Origin: Poa pratensis
Lineage: Eukaryota; Streptophyta; Magnoliopsida; Poales; Poaceae
Length of the DNA: 64,000 bases
Assembly (NCBI GenBank): GCA_947311845.1
Contig: CAMZMU010000059.1
Coordinates: forward strand, 54,955,461 to 55,019,460
Reading direction: 5' to 3'
Position 1 is the stretch's first letter. Every line of letters starts with the position of its first letter. Shown piece after piece: positions 42,993 through 53,313 of this stretch. The position numbers were made by a program, and so were the translations under genes. The notes under the pieces are model-generated. The model saw nothing but the letters and a program-made list of their open reading frames with translations, ran no database searches and was not told where the DNA came from.

Positions 42993-43370
42993 CACTAGTG
43001 CGGTTAAGGTCATTGCACGTGATTCAAAACCCCTATCACACACGGCTTAGCGAACCGTCAACGCATGTAGGTTTGCTATTGTGTGTGTGTGGGGAGGGGG
43101 GGGATATGAAACGTGTGTGATGATGGGGTCTATCTCACATGCTGCGTAACAGAGCAACATGTGCGATGCTTCGACCATCACACACGTGTTTTCACCAGGA
43201 AACGTGTGCGATGTTGTGGTATATCGCACACACTATGCTACTAGCAAATGTGTGTGATGTTCTGGTTGAGTCCATTGCACACGCTGTGCGTGCGTGTTGT
43301 AGGGGTTCATTGCACACGATTCATTGTTCTAAACCGTGTGCAATGTAATGTGCAACAGAGCAAGTTTTAT
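42993..43370. mobile_element. Possible CACTA terminus with GTGTGCGATG repeats
   Basis: CACTAGTGCGGTTAAGG at 42993 resembles a CACTA terminus. It is followed by many copies of CGTGTG(T/C)GATG and CATCACACACG-type words in both orientations up to about 43340, as in a subterminal array. No opposite terminus was found, so it is a fragment or solo end. Confidence 0.45.
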
Positions 43371-43862
43371 TTGACCATAGTTTTATCCCGCAATAAGCAA
43401 ATTTCCAAGAATTTGAATTTTAGCATAAACACACAACATATTTCATAATCATAAAACACACCCAAGATATGTTCAACCATCATTGGATAATTGACATCAT
43501 AGTAGCACCAAATGCTCAAGCATTACTAGCACCTAATTAATTAAAACAAGTACCACGGTAGCACATCCTATTTGACATCTAAAAAATCTAACATCACCAA
43601 CAATATTGACGGTAAAGAGAGAGAGGCAAAAGATATTTGGGTAGTTGGCAAAGGTGTAGAAGCGGAAGGCCCATATTGTGAGCTCCTATAAGGCGTGACC
43701 AACTTTAGTCCAACCCTTGTGATGATGGCCCACCCGTCCTTCACCATCTTAAGGAACACTTCAAGTTCATCATAGTAGTCTGGGTGAAATAATTTTATAT
43801 TCCTTGACTCATTAGCAACCATTTAGTTTGCGAGACAATCCTAAGTGAATTGCTTTGGAACC
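43371..43862. other. Spacer with one short unsupported frame
   Basis: A minus-strand frame at 43822-43568 (begins with a run including FHPDYYDELEVFLKMVKDG) has natural-looking composition but no start or splice context that I can support, and I do not recognise it. It could be an exon remnant of the element whose terminus is at 42993. Confidence 0.25.
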
Positions 43863-44249
43863 TGACACGTCATAAGCGTATCTATTTTATTTTTTCTGTA
43901 GTTTTCATGCTATAATCTTACTGAAAATGCAATATTTTATCATTTATTTGGACTAACATATGAACATGAAAATGCAATGTTTTATCATTTATTTGGACTA
44001 ACAGATGAACAATGCAGCAGAGTGCCAGTTACCGTTTTATGTGTATTTGGTTATAGAAAAAACATGTATTTTTTCCACGTCTGAAAAATACGAGAAAAAA
44101 GAGAGGGAGTTTTCACAACAAATGAAGCATTGGCCAAAATATGACACATACGGGAAGCCCACGGGGCCCACGCGGCCTAGGGCTAAGGTGTGCCGCCAGG
44201 GCGTGTGGGGCCCTGGGGCACCGCCTCCCCTCAGTTCTCATGCCACTGG
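43863..44249. mobile_element. Fragment of the TGATACG...-type LTR repeat, reverse orientation
   Basis: The start TGACACGTCATAAGCGTATC resembles the reverse complement of the ends at 8329, 24932 and 28763, and GAGTGCCAGTTACC and GGGGCCCTGGGGCA words fit the same family. Two copies of a TGCAATRTTTTATCATTTAT unit occur at 43928-44000. It is cut by the gypsy element at 44250. A 74-bp tandem duplication of its end lies beyond that element at 52318-52349. Confidence 0.45.
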
Positions 44250-44748
44250 TGTCGTGGGTTTGTCACGTCAGATGTCATGGATGACTTCGTAGGTGTGTGA
44301 TTTACGCGAGTCAATCGTCTCCGAGCTTGGGATCGCAGGAACAAGGAAGAACACAGACTTACCCAGGTTCGGCCCCTCAATGTGAGGTAAAGACCTACTT
44401 CTTGCCTACCCTAGATTGGTATTGATATGATATATGTGGTGTTACAATGGAGGCGGTCCGATCTGGGAACTCGCCGTAAGAACTAGATTTTTTGGGCTTG
44501 ATCCCGTCTAAGTCCTACGAGTCCTCTTTATATACACAGAGCCTCGCTAGGCTACAAGAGTTCTACACGAATCCGATCGTCTTCTTGTCTTCCAAGGCAA
44601 GTTTTACCACCGACCTTTTGGAGCCTTTCTTTAGCAGGCCGCGATCCTTGATCGGCCCATCTTTACATGGCCCAATAATAGCGTGATCATGAAGATGAAG
44701 TCGCCGTTTTGGCCTTGAATAAGTCGCGGGTTAATTATTCCCCCGACA
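44250..44748 (-). repeat. 3' LTR of the gypsy element
   Basis: The 499-bp repeat matches 51771-52267. On the minus strand a purine-rich CTTGGGGGCTAA tract lies directly before it (44749-44760), the likely polypurine tract. Confidence 0.9.
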
Positions 44749-45459
44749 TTAGCCCCCAAGTGTAGCCTGAACTTCATGGAATATCTTGATATGTTTTCTT
44801 GACTTTGAAAGGTTCCTTGGACGTTTAGGCTGCACTTTTTTTTCTTTCTGGCTTGCACTTCCTTGCTCTGCGACTCATGATCACGTTGGACTGGCTTTTT
44901 ACTCGCACTTTTGGGGCGGCCTTGAAAATGAATCTGACTTCGTGAGCTTCTTACTCTGTCAAGGTTTGCCTGATAGCTTCAACAATTGATGATGACCAAT
45001 CTTCAAATTTTTGATAACAATATGCTGTAGCCCCCAAGGAATGAGCTGATGTGATTTGACAATCATCTCAATTCTTCTCAGGAGGTTTTGAAGACCGTCA
45101 CCTGTAGCATGATATTATAGATAAGAAACAATTGTTAAGATATAAGCAATTGCAATTGGTGTTGCCATACTATAAGCAGTACATTGACCTCTAGTTAGGC
45201 CTTTCTGAATCCATTAAGTGGGCACTCGCGTGACTCAGTATTTCCTAGGAACATGTGTGTTCAGGGTCGAGAGCGGCCATGATAGGCAATCAAGCTCGAT
45301 TGACGCCACACCCCAGTACTTTGGACGCATAATGCAAGTTGCAATCAGACTTAAGGTAAGTTTGATAGTTGCCAGTAGGTTGGCTATTTCAGGGTACAAA
45401 GCCCCCAAGAAACAAATGATATATAGCTATAAGCAGCTTTGTTTATGATGACACATAAG

Positions 45460-45605
45460 GTCGCGCCTTGGTGGCAACCGAGTGTTATACATAGGGTTAG
45501 GTCGCACGTAGGCGGCGATCCCAGTTTGAGACATACGGCCGCGCCTAGGTGGCGGCCGATTTCTGATATAGGTGTTGCAGGTCGCGCCTAGGTGGCAACC
45601 AATTT
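45460..45605 (-). repeat. Degenerate repeat in the 3' non-coding region of the gypsy element
   Basis: Four imperfect copies of GGTCGCGCCTAGGTGGCAACC occur at intervals of about 40-60 bases. Around them TAGCTATAAGCAGC-like words also recur. The tract lies between the end of the polyprotein (45688) and the 3' LTR, a region otherwise without coding capacity (44749-45687). Confidence 0.6.
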
Positions 45606-45687
45606 TGAAGCAAGAGCCCTTAGTGGCTAGGATGATACTCAGCTATAGGCAGCTGGAAAAGATGAAACTTAGCTCTGATTAGCTTTT

Positions 45688-48600
45688 TTATGTGTAGTAA
45701 GGTCGCAGTTGCGCGACGTTCCAAGGGCGAGGCGCTTCTAGACGATCCTCGAAATCATGGCGATCACTGCTTTCTTCTCTCACATCCAGCAGATAGTACG
45801 ATCCATTGTTTAGTTTTTTGCTGATGATGTAGGGTCCTTCCCATGGAGAAGATAGCTTGTGCATTCCCTTATGGTCTTGCTTGATTCGCAGCACTAGGTC
45901 TCCTTCTTGAAAGGTGCGGGTTCTGATGCGTCTGGCATGATAGCGTCGCAAGTCTTGCTGATACACCGCTGACCTTGATGCTGCTAAATCTCTGACCTCT
46001 TCTAATGTGTCCACAGAATCCTGCCGAGCTGCTTCATTATCTGTTTCGACATAGGCCGCAACTCTTGGTGAATCATGTATGATATCGCTGGGCATAACCG
46101 CTTCTGCTCCATAGACCATAAAATATGGTGTAAATCATGTGGATCTGTTAGGGTTGTTCTTAAGCTCCATAGCACGGCTGGCAGTTCCTCCACCCAACAT
46201 CCTGGAGATGCTTCAACCTTTTCAATAAGGCGCGGCTTAATCCATGGAGAATTTCCTGGTTAGCTCGCTCAGCTTGTCCATTGCTCTGTGGATGTGATAC
46301 TGACGTGAGGTCCAGCCTTATCCCATTGTTCGCACAAAATATTTGTGTAGCTCCTTCAGAGGTGTTGCTCCCGTTGTCTGTAATGATACTATGGGGATAT
46401 CCAAAGCGGAATATGACCTTCTTCAAGAACTTGACTGCTGTTTCAGCTTCACAATCTCCCACGGGTTCTGCTTCTATCCACTTTGTGAATTTGTCCACCA
46501 CGACCAGGAGGTGAGTTTTTCCCGTTGGGGACCGTCTGAAGGGCCCTACCATGTCAAAACCCCATACGGCGAAAGGCCATGTGATGGGTATTGTACGAAG
46601 TGCTTGAGCTGGCATATGATCTTGCCTGGCGTATCTTTGACATCCATCGCACACTCTGACAATCTGCTCAGCGTCTGCTAGCGCCGTTAACCAGAAGAAA
46701 CCATGTCTGAACGCCTTTGCCACCAAAGATCTTGACGAAGCATGATGGCCACAATCGCCTGCGTGAATTTCGTGCAAGATTTTTCGTCCTTCTTCTGGTG
46801 ATACGCATCTTTGGAATGTCCCCGCAACGCTGCGCTTGTATAGCTCATTGTTTATTATTGTGTAGGCCTTGGATCGCCGTGTTATTTTGCGCGCCTCTAC
46901 TTCATCCTCTGGTAGCACTCCGCGACTTAAATATGCCATGTATGGCTCTGTCCATGCTGGCTGTTCATGCAGGGCTGCGACTAAAGTTGAATCATCCTCT
47001 GGCTCTGCGATGTCAATCTCTGCTGGAGGCTTAACTGATGGGTTATGCAACTCATCCAAGAAAACATTGGGCGGGACTGATTGCCTATTGGATCCAAGCC
47101 GAGACAAGGCATCTGCTGCTTCATTTTGTCGTCGATCAACATGTTCAACTTGGAAGCCAGTGAAGTGTCCAGCAACTCTGTCCACCTCTCTTCTGTATGC
47201 AGCCATGTTTGCATCCTTACTGTCCCATGTTCCAGAAACTTGTTGAGCTACCAAATCTGAGTCTCCAAAGCAAACACTGACATGCCTCATATTCTGCTAC
47301 ATTGTTTGTGCAATTGAAGTGTATTTGGAGCACGTATCTTAGCTTGTCTCCCTTGGGGGAAGTGAGTACAACTCCAGCCCCCGAGCCTTGTAGCTGTCTC
47401 GACCCATCGAAGTGCATGGTCCAGTATTTTGTTTCTGCCATGGTGGGAGCGACTTGAATTTCTGTCCAATCATTGATGAAATCTGCGAGAGCTTGCGACT
47501 TAATTGATGTGCGCGGCTCGTAACTTATATGGTGTGGACCCAACTCGATCGCCCACTTGGCTACTCTTCCTGTTGCTTCTCGGTTGCGGATGATGTCTGC
47601 CAGCGGTGCCGAGCTGACCACAGTTATTGGGTGTTCCTGGAAGTAGTGCTTCAGCTTGCGACTCGCCATGAACACTCCAAACACTAGCTTCTGCCACTGA
47701 GGGTAACGCTGCTTTGAAGCCGTGAGCACTTCACTTACGTAGTATACTGGCCTTTGGACTGGGTACTCCTTTCCTGGCTCTTGTCTCTCTACAACCATCA
47801 CGGCGCTTACGGCACGAGAGTTTGCAGCTATGTACAACAGCATGGGCTCTTTATCCTTTGGAGCCGCCAGAACTGGAGCATTTGTCAACTGAATCTTCAG
47901 GGCTGTTAAAGCTTCGTCGGCTTCTGAGTCCCAAACGAAGGTATCTGACTTTTTCAGCAATCTGTATAAAGGCAGGGCTTTTTCTCCCAGTCTTGATATA
48001 AAGCGACTTAACGCCGCGACGCAACCGGTGAGTCGCTGTACATCCTTGATCTTTTCTGGTTTTTGGAGGTCCATTACAGCCTTTATCTTGTCAGGGTTGG
48101 CTTCAATGCCTCTTTCTGACACTATGAACCCCAATAGCTTCCCCGCTGGTACTCCAAAGACGCACTTCGTCGGGTTGAGCTTCATGTTATATCTTCTGAG
48201 ATTTGTGAATTTCTTCCAAGTCACTGATGAGATCCTGGCTTACTTGCGATTTAATGACATATCGTCCACATAGGCGTGAACGTTGCGACCTATCTGCTCA
48301 TGCAAGCAACTTTGAATGCACCTCTGGTAAGTCGCACCTGCGTTCTTCAATCCAAAGGGCATGCTTACATAGCAAAAGGCCCCAAAGGGTGTGATGAAGG
48401 ATGTCTTTTCCTGGTCCTCCTTCTTCATCTTGATTTGATGGTAGCCTGAATAGGCGTCTAGAAAGCATAACAACTCGCATCCGGCCGTTGAATCAATCAC
48501 TTGGTCAATCCTTGGCAAGGCAAATGGGTCCTTCGGACAGGCTTTGTTGAGACTGGTGTAGTCAATGCACATTCGCCATGTGCCGTTCTTTTTCATAACT

Positions 48601-51600
48601 AGGACTGGGTTTGCCACCCACTCCGGGTGATATACTTCTGTGATGAATCCTGCGGCCAATAGGCGAGCTATTTCTTCCCCTATCGCTTTTCTCCTGTCGT
48701 CGTGGAAACGCCGCAGTGGTTGCTTTACTGGCTTGGCCAAGGGGTTCACGTTAAGGCTGTGTTCTGCCAATTCCCTTGGTACCCCTGGCATATCTGATGG
48801 TTTCCATGCGAAGATGTCCTTGTTTTCCTGAAGGAAAGCGATGAGGGCCCGCTCCTGTTCTTTTTCCATGTGCTCTCCGATGCTCGCCTGCTTGGATGAG
48901 TCGCCAGGAACAAGGTCTATCTGCTTGGTGTCTTGGGCCGCTTTGAATTTCATTGGTGGTTCGGCAGATGGCGTGGTAACTACGCTCATATCATTGGGAT
49001 CCACCTGCGACTTATAACTCTTTAGCTCTTCAGCGGCACAAGCTGATTCTGCGAAGGCTGCATCTCCCTCCTCGCACTCTATTGCTTTTTCTCTATCGCC
49101 GTGCACTGTGATGACCCCTCTTGGTCCTGGTATCTTCAGCTGTAGGTAAACGTAGCATGGCCTGGCCATAAACTTGGCGAAGCTGTTCGTCCGAACAGGG
49201 CGTGATACGGGCTCTGAATTTTACCACTTCGAAGCATATGAACTCGCTTCTGAAGTTTTCTTCCGTCCCAAAGGTTACTCCCAGGGTTATCTTTCCCACT
49301 GGCTGTGCTGACTTTCCTGGGACGATGCCGTGAAATACGGTCGTCGTGTGTTGCAGGCTGGAGTCCATGAGCCCCAAGCGCTTGAACGTATCGTAGTACA
49401 TGATATTTATGCTGCTTCCTCCGTCCATAAGCACTTTGGTTAGCTTGTATCCTGCTACATAAGGTGCCACAACTAGCGCCAGCTTCCCTGGTTCTCGCAC
49501 TTGCGGCGGGTGATCGTCGCGACTCCAAGTTACTGCATGCTCTGACCATTTTAGCCAATTGGGGGTTGCTGGTATCACAGCGTTTACTTGCTGGCTTCTG
49601 CGGCCTAATTTCTCCTCCCTCTTGGAGGTGTTGATAACTATTGTATGGTACTGCCCCACCTGCCTGGGGTTACTCGCATTGTGCGGCCCGGCGCCTGAAC
49701 CATGAGTCGCCAGGGTTTCCTTCATGGTGGTTTCCCCTGTTGTGTTGGCTTTCTTCTTTCCACTTCTTGTAATAATTACATTGCGCCTTGGTATGGTCTG
49801 CTGGCCGCCCGTCGCCTCCCGTGTGAAGATCGCACGGCCGATTAAAAACTTCTTCCATGTTAATTGGACGAGAGCCGCTTCCTCGGCCTCTTCCTCGTTG
49901 GCCCCTGAAACCTCCACGTGTGTTGGCGACAAGCCCAGAGTTTCCTTCTTCACTCTTGCGCTTGTTTTGATTCGCGTTGTTGTGGCTAGTTTGTTGCTGT
50001 TGAGGCTTGCTGATATTTTTCTTTCCTTCAACAGCGACCTTCTCCTCTTCTCCATCTGACGCATCTCGGGTCTTGTCGAGCCAGCGTATTTGTTAGCCGC
50101 AGCCATTACCTCGCTGAGACTCTTGACCTTGCCCTTCATGCGACCTAACTTATGGATCAGTGGTTCGAACTTACAATTTTTCTCCATGACTAGGACAGCT
50201 GAGCTTGGAGGTATGTTGTCTGAGGAGTGTATAATTTCTGCCACCCTCCTCATCCAGTGGCGACTTGACTCGCCTTCCTTCTGAACGCAACGCTCTAGAT
50301 CTTCTATATTGCAGAGTCGCTTGCAGGTTCCTTGGAAGTTTTTGACGAAAGCGTCTTTCAACTCTTCCCAGGTATTTATGGAGTTGGGGGTAGATTTTGT
50401 AGCCATATGTGAGCCGCGCCCTCCAACATCATGTTGAGGTACCTTGCGCATATCTCTTCTGAAGCATTTAAAATACTCATCCCCATCTCGTAGTTGTTTA
50501 GCCAGGTGGTAGGATCCATGCTGGCGTTATAGTTTGCCACCTTGCGTGGTCCTTTGAAATCTTCAGGGAAAGGTTCCGATCTGATCTTCTCAGTGAAATG
50601 CCGGACCTTGAGTCGCGAGGACAAAGCTGTGGATGTGCCCGTAGGGTTGTTAACTTCCACGAGCCGCGTCTGCATCGTTGGCATGATAGCCTGTGCTTCT
50701 GCGGCTTGTTCCTGCTGCCTCTGCGCGACCCTTGATATATCCTCTGGTGGCCTGCTTTGGACGCTTCTTTCTGCTGCAATCCCGCGGCCGGCCGGTACGG
50801 GGCTGCTGCCCTCGGCTTCTGCCCTGTTGGCCTGTTGTAGGACAGCAGTGCTCAACATCTGTATCGCACGCCGTGCTTCAGTGTTGATTGGGTCGTCGCC
50901 TGTTGGTACCATCTGTGTCAAGATATTAGCCGCAGCATACATGTTATCGACCGGGCTTTGGTAGTGGCCTTGTGGGGTGTGAAACCTCCTTGGTTGTTGC
51001 GATGGTAGTTGCTGGGCTTCGTGGACAATTGATGGTTCCAAAATCCTTGCGACTGGTTGGACTCCAGGAGCTGGAGTGGGTGGAAGTTCTATTGTTGGTT
51101 GAGTCGCGCGCGTTGCGCCTGCGAGTCAACTTGTCTTTGAGTCGCGGCGAGCGTGGCTATCCTTTGCCGTTCCTGTTGGATTCCTTGGTTCACCTGTTCG
51201 AGCCTGTAGCGCTCTGCTTCCATCCTCCGAACCTCGTACAGGAGCTCGGCCCTGGCGGCCTCAATTTCTGTCGCGGACAGCGGCGTTTGCGGCTGACACC
51301 GGGATAAGTAGCGGGTTGCCGGGGGGTGCCGATCTTTCGGCTTCTCCTGCAGTTCCTGACGTACTTGCACCTCCGGCCATGTAGACTCCAACTTGTGCCG
51401 CCTCTTGTTCTACCACTGGTGCGTAATCCCAGTAACTTTCCTCAAGAGCTGGTATGATGGACACAAATTCTTGCGAGTCCATGCTCTCCAGGGACTCTTC
51501 TTCGTCACTGGCGACTCCTTCTGCTGAGTCGCCTTCTTGGGCTGAGCTAACAGATCCGCGCCAATGAAACCGACGAAGACGTTGATAGATCCAAACGGGA

Positions 51601-51799
51601 TGATATGGCCGGTCTCCAGGTAATCAGTTTCTGGTCCCCAGCTTGAATCGTCAATGAGAGGCGTGCCATCGACCATGATGATGTGGCCAATGGCGAGATC
51701 TTCAGCTCCTTTCATCGATCCTGCGCGGAACGTGACGCTCTTGACCGCAGGCCCCACGGTGGGCGCCAACTGTCGTGGGTTTGTCACGTCAGATGTCAT
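45688..51799 (-). pseudogene. Gypsy gag-pol polyprotein with frameshifts
   Basis: The reading starts at an ATG 29 bases inside the 5' LTR (51799, MTSDVTNPRQLAPTVGPAV). Gag follows in 51041-50376 and 50451 onward (WLNNYEMGMSILNASEE, then WEELKDAFVKNFQG). The protease site is KVLMDGGSSINIMYYDTF near 49420. The reverse transcriptase has FLDAYSGYHQIKM and HAYVDDMS (49169-48240). RNase H has WTMHFDGSRQLQGSGAGVVL (48224-47217). Integrase has CDGCQRYARQDH, FDMVGPF, ITDNGSN and GQAERANQEIL (47290-46160), followed by a C-terminal domain ending APRPWNVAQLRPYYT at 45688. Register shifts or stops occur near 51400, 51100, 50400, 49130, 48235, 47250 and 46150. Confidence 0.88.
51752..51770 (-). other. Primer-binding site of the gypsy element
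   Basis: Directly after the 5' LTR the minus strand reads GTTGGCGCCCACCGTGGGG, beginning TGG as expected for pairing with a tRNA CCA end. The same sequence follows the LTR of the element at 63022. I cannot assign the tRNA with confidence. Confidence 0.6.
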
Positions 51800-52267
51800 G
51801 GATGACTTCGTAGGTGTGGGATTTACGCGAGTCAATCGTCTCCGAGCTTGGGATCGCAGGAACAAGGAAGAACACAGATTTACCCAGGTTCGGCCCCTCA
51901 ATGTGAGGTAAAGACCTACTTCCTGCCTACCCTAGATTGGTATTGATATGATATATGTGGTGTTACAATGGAGGCGATCCGATCTGGAAACTCGCCGTAA
52001 GAACTAGGGTTTTTGGGCTTGATCCCGTCTAAGTCCTGCGAGTCCTCTTTATATACACAGAGCTCGCTAGGTTACAAGAGTTCTACACGAAGCCGATCGT
52101 CTTCTTGTCTTCCAAGGCAAGTTTTACCACCGACTTTCTGGAGCCTTCCTTTGGCAGGCCGCGATCCTTGATCGGCCCATCTTTACATGGCCCAATAATA
52201 GCGTGATCATGAAGATGAAGTCTCCGTTTTGGCCTTGAATAAGTCGCGGGTTAATTATTCCCCCACA
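51771..52267 (-). repeat. 5' LTR of the gypsy element
   Basis: The 497-bp repeat matches 44250-44748 closely and ends in CCCCACA before ACTGG. It contains the gag start codon region (51799-51771) at its internal end. Confidence 0.9.
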
Positions 52268-52272
52268 ACTGG

Positions 52273-53313
52273 TCTTTAAATACTCTGAAAACCCTCTCTG
52301 AATTATAGTAAATTTTTCCGCCTCCCCTCAGTTCTCATGCCACTGGTCCAATAAGATATAAGACCAAGAGCTATCACTCAGTGGTGGAGCCGCAACCCGG
52401 CAGGCCTGCGCAGCAGCCGAGGCTCCAGATGCAAACCTCACTTAGTATTTTAGCAGAAATTAAGAATAAACTAGCTCCGCCACTTCTTTCACCCCCGAAG
52501 CAGATCCTCAACCCTCATTTTTTTTCCCACGTTATTTTTGGAGGATACTCACTCAAGATAATGTACACTCACAAGGACACGCATTGCTTTGAGGAGGAGG
52601 AGGAGGGGGTAGGATTACATTCATCTATTTAATTCTTGTCTTACTGAAACCGTTGGCGGTTGTTAACTAAACCTAGAGAAGGGAGTTTCTGGATCATGGT
52701 TCACCCGCTCCTATGCTTAATACCGTTGGATCTTATCCGAGTAAGCTAGGGATTTGAGCTTAGTGTATGGTAATAAGGTGAGGCACATTTGCTTTTTTGT
52801 GATTTTAAAAAAACAAGAGAAGCATATTTGCTTTATTGTGATTTTTTAATTATATTTTCGGTGCGCACATCGAGGCACGTTTGAAAAATCCATACAAGTC
52901 AAGAGAAATGGAGACGACATTGGATATTGTGTTAGCAGGGTTGTTTTCTAGTGACTATGGAATATAAACATGTCGCGTCCATTGTAAAATGTAAAAGTAT
53001 ATAAGGTGTACTAATCGATAAAGATATATAGACAATTTCCATATACACTTATTCATTGCATCCAGTGCTTGAATAATTAGCTCGAGTGAGAGCAGAGCGG
53101 ACACTGTTTATTTTTATTTTTTGCAATGCGCGCGCGAAAAGGAGTGCGCTTTGAGGGAATGAAGGTATCGGTCGCCTAATCTACCCGTCAGTCATATGGC
53201 AGGCTCACCGGTGGCCTCTGCAGACTGCAGCTCGATAACGCTACATCTACGAAAATTCTTTTACCGATGGAACTTATAGGGTGACGTGGAAGCCCACGCC
53301 ACATTTGATTTTG
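52273..53313. other. Spacer, no gene recognised
   Basis: The first 75 bases include a second copy of CCGCCTCCCCTCAGTTCTCA (52318), also present at 44221. The rest is AT-rich with a GAGGAGGAGGAGG tract near 52595. No supported frame, terminal repeat or RNA gene was seen. Confidence 0.45.

Larger units (their letters stand above)
44250..52267 (-). mobile_element. Ty3/gypsy LTR retrotransposon, 8,018 bp, degenerate
   Basis: The LTRs at 44250-44748 and 51771-52267 start TGTCGTGGG and end with CCCGACA or CCCCACA on the plus strand. ACTGG flanks both ends (44245-44249 and 52268-52272). The coding direction is minus, with the gypsy order gag, protease, reverse transcriptase, RNase H, integrase. By my count the LTRs differ at roughly 15-18 of about 498 positions, so the insertion is moderately recent. 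Frameshifts in the polyprotein make it non-autonomous. Confidence 0.92.
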
